Part shown: positions 1 through 46,872 of the stretch, in pieces | How positions within the stretch are numbered: position 1 is the first letter of the stretch | Layout of the letters: each line of letters starts with the position of its first letter | NCBI GenBank assembly: GCA_012845835.1 | Contig: JABAKD010000005.1 | Span: 9,504,823 to 9,568,822, forward strand | Direction: 5' to 3' | Length of the DNA stretch: 64,000 nt | Source: Undaria pinnatifida | Taxonomy: Eukaryota > Sar > Phaeophyceae > Laminariales > Alariaceae | Position numbers and translations under genes: made by a program | The notes under the pieces: generated by a model | The model's input: only the letters and a program-made list of their open reading frames with translations | What the model was told of the DNA's origin: nothing | Databases searched by the model: none

Positions 1-35546
<35,546 letters not shown>

Positions 35547-35617
35547 CTCAGGTTAACAAAAGGTCGGGCTGCATGATCGTACACTGCCTTGCCATGCCGT
35601 TGTCCCATTTCGCCCAC

Positions 35618-36292
35618 CTGAGAGCAAACCTGGACCGCTTCCCCTCTCTTGACGCGCTCCTGCTTGCTTCGTACAGCCGTAGAGTGCCGGTATACTCGTA
35701 CCGGCGGGTAGTACTCGTATCACGTAATATTTTTTTGCAGAGCTGAATCTCTCGTCCTCTCTTCACGCACAGCTTGCTTCGTACAGCAGCAGAGTGCCGA
35801 GATACTGGTGTACCAGGTACCAGGTACCAGGTACCAGGTACGGCGTGGTATTACTTTCTCCCGAGCTTATGATACCAACGACAGATAGGATTGGCCTGCG
35901 TTGCTTTTCGCTCGAAAAGCAATTGCGCGAAGGATCCTCGTGTCGTCTCGGGGGATATGTGCGCTGTCTCAGATTGTTTACGAGTACGAGCACGACGAGT
36001 GGTAGCTGGCGTTAGCGACCCATGAGCTGGCAAACGAAATCTACCCGTTGCACCTTTCTTTCTGTTCGTGTGCTTTGACCAGAGATGAGAGACGAGAGGC
36101 GAAAGACGAAAGATCGAAAGATCGCATTTATTGGGTTTTGTGGAGAGAACATAATAAACAAATAGGGGATACTTTTAAATGCCACCCGCAAAACGTTGAT
36201 TCCATGTGTTGTGTGATATTCGTTGCAGGCACTACTACATGAGAGTATTGCACATATTTGTGAGTCAACACAGCACAAGGATTAATTGGACC
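35618..36292. promoter_or_regulatory. Divergent spacer between EML-like and FKBP genes
   Basis: About 675 bp if the EML gene starts at the ATG at 35617. It would hold both promoters. Visible features are a run of five ACCAGGT heptamers (35811-35840) and GAAAGATC-type repeats near 36100. No TATA box or initiator can be assigned with confidence. Confidence 0.4.
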
Positions 36293-36430
36293 ATGACCAC
36301 TGGAGCTCCTTCCGTCCTCTCCTGCGCTGCTATCATGCTTCTCTTGCCGGCGGCACGTGCTTTCGTGCGCCCGATCGGCCCGGCTGCTCTGTCTGGAGCT
36401 CGCTGGAGCAAGCTCGCAGGATCATCCCAG
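36293..36430 (+). CDS. FKBP gene exon 1, bipartite plastid presequence
   Basis: Encodes 46 residues: [10 protein letters not shown], a hydrophobic core [10 protein letters not shown], the motif ARA/F at 21-24, then a basic Ser/Ala-rich transit-like stretch to GSSQ. The start is the first ATG before a signal-peptide core. Donor GTTTGC is a weaker GT site. Intron 1 (2.7 kb) carries an AAGGCGG repeat and CACCGT-rich simple sequence. Confidence 0.88.
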
Positions 36431-39400
36431 GTTTGCACCATGTCATATGATATGAGCCTGCTCCTGCTTTCTGTTTGCCTGTTTTGGGGCCGTTTTATGT
36501 AGACCACAAACACAAGGAGTGCGATGCGATCCCATCAATCATCTGGAAAGAGCGAGCAGCAGTACGAGTACCACCATGCTGCGTGCATGTATTAATAGTA
36601 CAGATCCTTGCATCGCTGTGCGGGCACCCCCTGACCAAGCGGCCCCTGCTGCTTTGTGTGGTCGGTGCTGTAATCCATCGTCATTTTTTTCTCAGTGTCC
36701 CTGACAGTACAGCCCCCAAGGGTACCAGTACTCGTGCTGCTGCTGTGCATCGTGTCATAGATGCTGCCCACTCGATGTCAGTCTCGGAGCACACGAGGCG
36801 GGATAATGGTAGAGTGGAGGTGTGTCACGAGGAAGAGAGTAGCAGCTCTGATCGTCTGGGACCATGTGCCCTCTGCCAACAGCCAGAATTGACAGCAGTG
36901 TATTTTCGTGGACTTGTCTACACGTCTACGTACGTCCGGCCAAAAATTACTCGCTATGATACGTATGGGGCCGGTTATGTAGTGCCTATTTCCTGTATAG
37001 CGCTGGTTGTAGAGTGCATATTTCCTGTATAGTGCCAAATAAAACGCTTGGCACCACTGGAACCCGCTATGTTAATCCCAGTAGAGTACCGGGTGTTCTA
37101 CCAAGTAGTGCTGGTATCCGTTATACTGCCGGTGTTGTTGGCTGACTCACATACCGGCACTATCGGGAGACGCAAAAATGGGGCAAACATCGCCTTCGTG
37201 TGGCCCCGAGCAATCGATCTCTCGTAGGGGGCAGCTGCAGGCGACCTGATGGAGTACGTCACATATCAGAGATAGGCATGCAGCCTTCGCACGCTGCTTG
37301 CTAACATTTACAGCAGAATAGAAGAATAGAAAGGGTGTGTGTTTGCGTTGTGTGGTGTTGCTGGTGCTGATTATCGTGTTTCTGTTTTTCTTTATGAAGT
37401 ACGAAAGAGTAGGGCTCCCCTAGCAGGGCGGTGGTGTGCGAGAGCACTATGACCGCCTTATAGGGGGAAGCCGCCTTCTTCACTCTAGTTTGTGAGTGGA
37501 ATTCTCCAGTGGCGGCAAGATATTTTGACCGCCTTATATCGGGATACCGCATTACTCAGACCGCCTTGTTGGAGAATCCCCACTGCTGTATGTGAAGAGT
37601 CATGATGAGCTCTTGACGCAGGCAGCACTCTCGCCTTCGCGTGCGTTATATACCAACAGCCATGAGCACTTACTTGCGGTATGGCCTGCCGCAAGCAGAC
37701 ATCTCAGTACGGCATGGTACACAAACAGCAGTGGTGCTGTTTTTGTATTATACCCTGTGACAGGCGGCACGCCAAACAGTATCATAGCTCCAGTGCTACT
37801 GGTGCTGCAGATTACAGCAATGTGCATCGAGATTACCGTACGAGTCGAAATCGCCAACACTCACCGACCTCCCACCTTGCCTCCCACGTGTACGTACTTG
37901 TATCCGTTACAAGTCACAACGTACGCGACTGCGGGGCATTTTTCCAGTCAACATTGGTTCAGCAACATGGCGTATCTTCCCTCTTCTCGCCTCAAATTAG
38001 TAACCGTCGTCTCTTCCTTTATCTTTGTTCCGCTACTGCTGCTGCTACCGCTGCTGCTGGGTGCTCGTTTGTCACGTGCCACCTTCCTCCTCGCATGTCA
38101 CGGTCGTCGTCACGTTCACCGTCACATGACCGTCGCCACCGCCGTCACCTTTCCGTGGTACCGTTACCGCCGCCTCCACATTCACCATTACCTCCGCGTG
38201 CACCATCACCATCATCGTCACCGCTTGGTAACATCGCGCTAACCGTCACGGTCACGGTCACCCCCGCCGTCGCCATTGCCGTCATCTTTTGGTACCGTCA
38301 CCTATACCGTCACCATCACCGTCACCTCTTGGTTTCTTCACCTTCACCTTGACGATCGCCGTCACCATCAACTCTTTCTTGGTATCGTCACGGTCACCAT
38401 CACCACCACATTTTGGTACCGTCACCATCACCGACACCGTCACCATCACTGCCACCGTCACCATCGACGACACCATCACCGTCACCATCACCGTCACTTT
38501 TACCGTCACCACCACCGTCACCTCTTGATACTGGGACGGGACGGGATAGACGCGGGCCAAGGCTGGGGTGAGTTCACCGTACGACTGCCACTAAGCTCCA
38601 GGATAGACTGCAGTATGCATCGTAATGATGGACCCCCCCCCCCGCCCTGCCTCGCCTTCCTTGGTGTACTCAAGATCACCCCCGTAATACATGATCACGA
38701 TTGACTCCCCCCCCCTCTCTATAAGCAAAAAGCTTCTATGTAATATATGGAAGAATCGTAACGAGCGCCCAAATGTTGGAGGTGTCTTTATTGGGAGTAG
38801 TAACGGTGCTCCGTCTCGAAAGGGATGCCTGGTCAATGGTTAATTACTAAGGCAAGCAACAAACGAGTACGCCCCCCCCCCTCCCCCCCCCTCCCCTTTT
38901 TGCTTCGCCTGCCATGACATTCAGGATTGCCCGCACAATTAGTCATAGCGATTGATGCCCCCCCCCCTCACTTTTTTTGCTTCGCTTTCTACGTGCAGGA
39001 AACCCCGCGTAGCTCATCCTAACGATTGACCCCCGCCTCCCCCCTTTTTTTGCTTCGCCGTCCACGCTGTATGCAGAATCGCTCCCATAGTATCATAACG
39101 GCAGCTTAATAATTGACCTTCCCCCCCTGTTGGCCTACCGCGGTGTATTCAGGGCCCAACTCGGATGGCGGTTGAAAGCGAGGATGACAAGATCATGTAT
39201 GCCTTCGGCGCGGCCCTTGCGTCCCAGACGGACCAGTTCAAGAAGGTCAGCCAAACAAACACACAAAAAACAACGACACACAGTTATGTTGAAACGAAAC
39301 GGCTGCTACTGCAGCGCAACGGCAAATCAAACCCGCGAGCTGGGGAATGCAGGATGTCGGTATTTTTATCCGAACATTTATTTTTTGTGTTGTAAAGGTG

Positions 39401-42400
39401 AAAAAAGGCACCTCGGCTGTGAGATCCAAGATCTGGCCGAAACTCATCTGTGCAAGTTGCGTGTAATACTTGAATCGCGCGTGCTAGTATACGTTTTTTT
39501 TGGTAGCACGCCCCGACTCTTGCGCGTACCTACCGGTTCAAGAAGGTCAGCCGAAGATGCAGAATTTATAGAGTTCCTGCTGTGCGCAGAAAACTGCGGA
39601 CCGAGAGCATTTTGGAATCGTGTCTATAAGTAGTATGATATTATAGGATGTTCAAGCTTTTCCGTCGGGGATGTGGTTGGTTTTAAATCCCGGGGGAGCG
39701 TCTTGAGTTGTAAAGGAGGACAAAATTCTTGTAAAAACTGACGAAAAAATATTTAGCCACCGCTCAAGTAACCCGGCAGATAACACCGACCAGTCCATAC
39801 GAGTTAATAGCTTAGTCGATCGTCCTTTTGACCCTGGTATAACCTAGGGGAGTGACGGAGCTTTGTCCTTCACATGGAATGCACACCTAGAAAACGCGGG
39901 ACCGATGAATCGTGGACAGCTTGCAAAGTTGGGTATCGGCCAGCAATACATGGGAAGGACTCACAGCTCGCGCCGTATTTTGTTTGCTTTTTTACAAACA
40001 CAGAAGCGCAAAAAGCTACCTTACGCAAAACGATTGCAGACTACTTCGGCGGCCTTGACGACTTATAGCCGCGGGCTCGGGGGTTGGGGAACAGAAATTA
40101 TCAAAATGTTTCTTAGTTGAACGTTTTGTTCTACGTGCTTACGTGCGGGGCGGGGTACGCTAGATACCGCCAATCTCTGATCACGCATGCCACCCATGAA
40201 GACACGTCTGCTAGTGCTTTTTTTCTTTTTTTTTTCGGTGACCTTTCCGGCAGCTCTGCTGTCACAGGAGGAAGCAAACATCACATACCACGGGTGCACA
40301 GTATACTGTTTTGTACGTATGTTCCAGGTGAAGTGTTTGGTTGTTCTAGGTTGCAATATTTGATTACTCCTATGCGTTTTTTGTTTGCTTGTTCGTTTTC
40401 TTTTTTGATTACCTTTCCGGCAGCTTCTGTCCTTGGAGGAGCGATCGATGGCCTTGCAAGGGTTCACTGACCACTGGCTCGAGAAGAAGATGGAGCTTGA
40501 CCCTACTCAGTATGGCGAGAAGGTGAAATAGTCCCTTAAATGTTTTTCTCGTTTTGAAAGCGAACCCTGTTACGTACTTCTTTTTTTTTGTGGTGTTTGC
40601 CGGTGGCGTTTGCTGATGTTGGTTGGTTGTAGTGTTTGCTGTTGATGGTGACGGTGAAAATGGTGTTGGTGTTGATGGCGGTGGTGGTGGTGGTGGTGAT
40701 GTTGGTGTTGGGGGTGTCGGTGTTGATGGTGTAGTTGTTGGTGGTAGTGGTGGTCTCATGGCGGCGTGGTGCTGCTTGTGGTGGCGGTGTGTTGCGGTGT
40801 TGATGGTGTTGATATTGTTGTTGGTGTTGTGGCGGTGACGTTGTTGCTGTTGGTGTTGTGGTGGTGTTGGTGATGTTGTGTTTGTTGCTATTCCCGTTGT
40901 GCTGCGGGTACTTGGTCCTATCCCCTGAATGGTACCGCCTCATTTTCACTATACTCGTTCCAGTCCCGTCAGTCTATGAGTCCTGTCACCTCGGGAGCAA
41001 ATATGTGGACTGAAAGTCGCTCTTGTCCTTTGGCGGACAGCCAACCCCTTGACGGATAGCCGTCAACCCCTTGACGGAAAGTCGCTCTTGTCCTTTGACT
41101 GAAAGCCGTCGAGCCCTTGACGGGCGAATGACAGGGAACCCCCCGACTAGATCTAGTACATTAAGTCTAAAGAGGCCTTGGCGGGGCAAAATTATTTTAT
41201 AGGCCGTCAACCGATGTCTTCGCTCACAATTGTATGTTCACTGCTCATTACGTGATCAACATCATGAATATTTTATCGTTACTTTTGTTTTTCGACAGGC
41301 CCTGTCAAATGCATCACCCACCACCGAACTAGAGCTTTGTCATAGCGATCGAACCCCCCCCCCTGCCCCTTCCTCCCAATGGTACCCCCCCCCCGCTCTC
41401 CCTCACACCCTAACCGCCTTCCTATTGTACACGCCTCCCTCCTCACCCCCTCCCGCCTCCCCAACCGCCTCCCGATTGTTTATACACGGGTCAGGTAAAC
41501 AACATCTTGGATGCGCGCAACAAGGAGATGGAGAGGAACATGGCGGAGAAGGGTGTGGGTTTCCTAGCAGCAGCGGCCAAGGTCGAAGGGGCTGTCCAGA
41601 CCGCCAGGTATAGATACATGACGGTGTTCGCGGGATACGAAATTTTATTGGGTCGGGGTTGGGTAGGAAAATATATTTAGTTTTGGTATTGAAACCGTCG
41701 AATTTTGGTCATGTAGGACTTGGTCAGGATAACATATACCAGGTAGTAACAGTATTGAAGCGGTCGAACGTCGTATTCCTAGGCCAAACCCAACCCACGA
41801 AAAATGAGCAGATACCGACCGAAACGGCAGTTCCAACCGTTTTTTTTGTGGGTCGGGTTGGCCTCAAGTTTATGGCGTTCGAGGGTTTCAATACCAGCAT
41901 GGCATGTTTTCCTTCCCAATTCCTGCGCAACCAAATGTTGGTATGCACTTTACTGATGGCAGCAACGCGGTCATGGGTTTCCGTGGGATTGTGTTGGTTC
42001 GTTCGTTCGTTCGTTCCATGATTACGCTCATTTTTCATTATTTCGTTCGTTTTATTCATTGTTTTTTATTCGTGTGTGCCGTAATTACGCTGGTTCAATG
42101 ATTCCGGACGTTTTCATCAATGATTTCGTTCGTTTCTTCCATGATTACGCCGCGCATTCTGTTATTTTTGTCGTTCGTCGGTCGATCCTTTGCCGCTCCC
42201 CAGTATTCCACACCTCTGACAGATAGATAACGGTCTAGATCATATAGATCATATATCACGGACTCCCATGTATTCCACACCTCTGACAGATAGATAACGG
42301 TCTAGATCATGTAGATCATGTATCACGGAGGACCACAGTAGTAATCAGGACCCACGATCTACACCATAAACTAAATAGCCCACTAGTTCACTCGGTATAT

Positions 42401-45400
42401 TTGGTCCTGATTACTAGTTTCCGCCGTAATAGATCATCTAGATCATCTACAGTAGATCCTATTGCTGCCGTCATGAGATGCTGTGCAGGACCTGTGCAGT
42501 ACAGATCCAACCCTGGACACGTGTGCTAGATCATGCAGCTCGTACGGCTCCTACCGGGTAACATGAGCTAGACCATACAGATTATACAGATCTTTCCTGA
42601 ACGATCTAGATCATCAAGTGGGAATCGGTGATCGGTCCGACGTGTGAAGGGTTTCGTCGCTTCGTTGGTTACACCGGCTTGATGGTGGAGAGTGTTTCCG
42701 GACAGCACTACGAGTATACGCTCCGCTTAAAAAGAGGCTTTGTGCCACGATTGCATTTCATTGGCGTCATGATTATGCTGCTTCCATGATTCCGTGCGTT
42801 TGTTGGTTGGTCGACGCCTCTCCGCTTCGATATTACCGGCATAGAAAATAGGCGTTCTTCCATTATTTAATTCCTCTTGTTTCTGTGACTTCGCTCCTTC
42901 CGTGATCATGTGCGATGGTTCCATGATTTCGCTTCGTCCATGATTTTGTTCGTTGGTTGCATGATTACGCTCGTGCCGTGGCTTCGTTCGTTTTGTCCCA
43001 TGATTTCATTCGTCGGGTCTATGTTTGCCATGAGTTCGCTCCATCCATGATTTTGTTCGTTGATTCCATGGTTACGCTCGTGCCTTGATTTCGTTCGTTA
43101 TGTTCCATGATTTCGTTTGTCGGGTCTACGTTTGCCATGATTTCGCTCCACCCATGATTTTATAAAATTTTGTCAAGTTTTTTCGTGTTTTTTTGTTTTT
43201 TTGTTTTTTTGTATCCTCCTGGAGATCCGGGTACAAAAAGCTCAAGCTCCATCTACTTGCGCTTGTGTACCAGTTTTTGTCCATCTGCAGAACGCAGACT
43301 TGCTGCTAACCTCGCCCCTTCGGTTTAGCCACCACCTTGGACTTGCCCGCCTTCTTCGGCCAAACCCTACTAAGGTTCGGCCAAGAAGGTGAGATAGCCA
43401 CCCTGGAATCGACAGCTCTTTTTGCTCTGTCTTTGACCTGGGTAGTGCGGGATTTGCCTGCGCCTGTACATTTTTTACTCCTTCGACGGTGGGTCTCCAC
43501 CTGCCGTTGGAGAAAGGCGCACCCGCTAAACGAACCCGTTTGCCTCATTAGGATCACGCTCAGGCTGTGTCTCACCTCTCCATCTCAGCTTCTCCCAAGA
43601 CTTTGGGGTCGTGTTGTCCTTATACGATTATACCCCCAGCTTACTAATTCTAGCGTTGCCTCTCCAATTATTTTAACGACGTCAGCTGTGAGTTGGACGA
43701 TTTTGTTGGTTGATTCCATGATTACGCTCGTGCCATGATATCGTTCGTTTTGTTCCATGATTTCATTGATCGGGTCTATGTTTTCGCTCGTTCCATGATT
43801 TCGTTCGTTGGTGTGCAGCGGCTTGGTGGTGCAGACCGTTCTGGAAGGCACCGGGTCTGAGCCTTCGGGGGAGGACACCGTCAAGGCAAGATACGCAACA
43901 AGATAGACAAGAGAGAAAAAAAACGGATCATCAACCCGTTTGGGGCTTGATTATGTCTTGATCAAAGAATAGCGACAAAAAAAACGGCGATTGCTTGCGA
44001 TTTTCCAAGCGTGTACGAGTAGTAGCGTGAGCGTGCACGCGCAGCAGTACGAGTAGGGCTCATGCTGAACCCGTCCCGTTGCGACTATTTGCATTGGTGT
44101 GGTTCGGACACAATTTTTTGCCATCCCCCAAACCAACAGTGACCTATACCGTCAATTTTCGTCGTCAATTTTTTCCCGCTGAAGGCTGCTCAAACTGATT
44201 ATAACCATGACTTTGTGCGGGCCATGACCCGGCCCGCGGGTCGGACCAGGAAGTTTTCAAAACCTTCCGGGTCAAGTTGGGTAGGGTAAGGAGGTGTTAC
44301 GAAATCTCACGGGTCGGGTCGGATCGGGCCAGGAAGTTTTCCATGTCTCACGGGTCGGGTCGGGTCGGGTGGGTCACCAGGACTTTTCACGGGTCCTGAT
44401 CCGGCCCGCGGGTCGGATCGGGAGGAAGTTTTCGAAAACTCGCGGGTCGAGTTGGGTAGGGCAAGGAGGTGTTACGAAATCTCACGGGTCGGGCCGGATC
44501 GGATCAGGAATTTTCCAAATGTCACGGGCCGGGTCTAGTCGGGCCGTCCTGACCCGATCCGGCCCGCGAAAAGAGATCCGATCCGTGAAAAGCCCTTGTT
44601 ATAACCGTTGCGGGACCTGAGAGGGAAAATTGGGGACGAAAATGGACGATTACGGCATCATCGACCACCTACCTGCTAGTTGGCGATGATATAACATGGT
44701 GTCCGAACGACGACGATGCAAACACTCGTACGAGACGGGCGCAGCATGATCCCACTTTTGCTGCTGCGCGCGGACGCTACTGCTGGTGAGACGCTTTGAA
44801 AGTATCGTAGTAGTATATTTTTTTTTGTCGCCCTGCACGGGCTCCAGATGGCCGGAAGTGTGCCTTCTGGGATCCGTGTATGCGTACAGCGGCTTCTTGT
44901 TTCGTCCTCCGGCAGATGGGTGAAAATATAGCTTCCTTATCCATTTTGGGGCCAGTAAATACGGATAAGAAAACCCGTCGAGCGCGATCTATTCGCGAGC
45001 ATAAGAAGAGCATGCGAAGAGCCGGCAGCATCACGACTGCCATCATCATGCTTCAAAAATTGTCTTACAAGCTCCCTGCATTGCAGTGCAGACACATATC
45101 ATCTACCCCAGCAGCTCAGAGTGGTTTCATGTGACCATTGCTGTAATCGTCTGTTGTTTTGATACACTTTGTACGTACGAGGTATGAGGTCCCAAAGAGG
45201 TTATTAACCTCTTCGGGACTTGAGGCGCAAAACCTATCAATGAAAAAAACTGCCGATAACAGCATTGGTCACATGCAGCAATCCGAGCTGCCGCTGGCGT
45301 AGGAGGTGTGTTTTTGAACTGCAGCGCAGGAAGCTGTGAGTGTGAGGCAAGCGTGATGCGGCATGACGATACTAGGATTGCCTCAGGCTTTTTCTAGACG

Positions 45401-46570
45401 CTTGATTAGATCGCGCTCGTCGCTTTCGGGCTGTATACTATAATCAATATATAATCAAGTCCCAAAAAAGGGTTAAGCTCGCCATGCTAACACGCTTTTT
45501 TTTAATGCCCTTATCGCGTGCCAGTTGGCCTCAATTGCAGCGATGAACTATACTTGGAAGTATTGACATACATGTTAGATAGTATGGCTGTCGCTATATA
45601 GGAACGAGCTTTGCGATATATGCGATATGTTGTAACTGTTTTATCGTCTTGTGTGCAGCGGCGGTGGACGCTTTCAAGCAACTTGAAAGTGGTGATAAAA
45701 TGGGAAAAACTGCGTCGAGGAACTCGTGCAGCAGGATAATTGGCACGGCTTTTCACGGGTCGGATCTCTTCTCGCGGTTCGGGTCGGATCAGGATGACCC
45801 GACCCGACCCGCGCGTGAGATTGCGAAATTTCCTGACCCGATCTGACCCGCTAGTTTTCAAACAATTCCTCCTGATCCGACCCGCGGGCCGGGTCATGAC
45901 CCGTGAAAAGCCGTGGATGTTTGTAACCGTTGTCAAGTTTTGTGCCTGGACGATCAGTGGTCGTAACGGCCTTCTCGACAGGGATCCTGTTTTTTTTTGC
46001 GCGCTGTGTACGATTAGAAACTCGGAAGCGCTTGTAGAGTAAATCAAACCCATTTGGGGCCCCACGTAATATCTCTAATGCAAAGGATAAGCGCGTTCTT
46101 ACCATAGTGCAAGCCTGCAGGGGTTTCCAAACGCCTTAACCCGCTTTAATTCTAAGTGCGTTGTCGCCAATAAAGTGGGCGCGGTTCTGAGAGGGGCCGA
46201 GACGCGAAGACCTGCGTGGTACAAAATTAACTCTCCGGTTCCCCCCCCCGCCCCCTGCTCACCTTTTACCCCCCTCCCTTGTCAGCGAAAACCCGACGTG
46301 CTCCGCTCTGATATGGTAGGGATGCGAGGGTCTATAGTCCTAAAGAGTGTACGGCTATGTATGATAATGGGTACGCTTCCCGAACACTTGTCCATCCCTT
46401 TTTTTGTTCCGTTGCAGGTCCACTACCACGGAACCTTGGTGGATGGGTCTACGTTCGACTCGAGCGTGTTGCGAGGCAGCCCTATCAGCTTCCCTCTGAA
46501 CGGTGTCATCAAGGGCTGGACGGAGGGGCTCCAGCTCATGAAGGTAATAATAATAATGATAATAATAATG

Positions 46571-46639
<69 letters not shown>

Positions 46640-46827
46640 TGGGACGGTAGGCCCGTAGCAGGCTTCCTTAGATGAAGGTGCGGAAACACACCGAGGTGGA
46701 AACACACCGAGGTGGGCCATATGCGTAACCGCACGCTCGAGGGTCAGCAACGAGGGAACACCTCAGAGTGCCCTCGAGGAGCCCGGATGACCTCGACGGA
46801 TTATCGTGATAACGAGGCGGTGCGAAT

Positions 46828-46872
<45 letters not shown>

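Larger units (their letters stand above)
41995..43170. repeat. TTCCATGATTWCG minisatellite region
   Basis: Many diverged units of TTCCATGATTTCGTTCGT type, resuming at 43690-43810; interrupted by AGATCAT repeats at 42.2-42.65 kb. In FKBP intron 4. Confidence 0.75.

Noticed and set aside
45652..45700. An extra FKBP exon starting after TGTGCAG in intron 5
   Set aside because: Exon 5 joins exon 6 directly within a continuous FKBP strand; inserting this segment would break the domain. The 12-bp match to the exon 5 acceptor is too short to call a copy.
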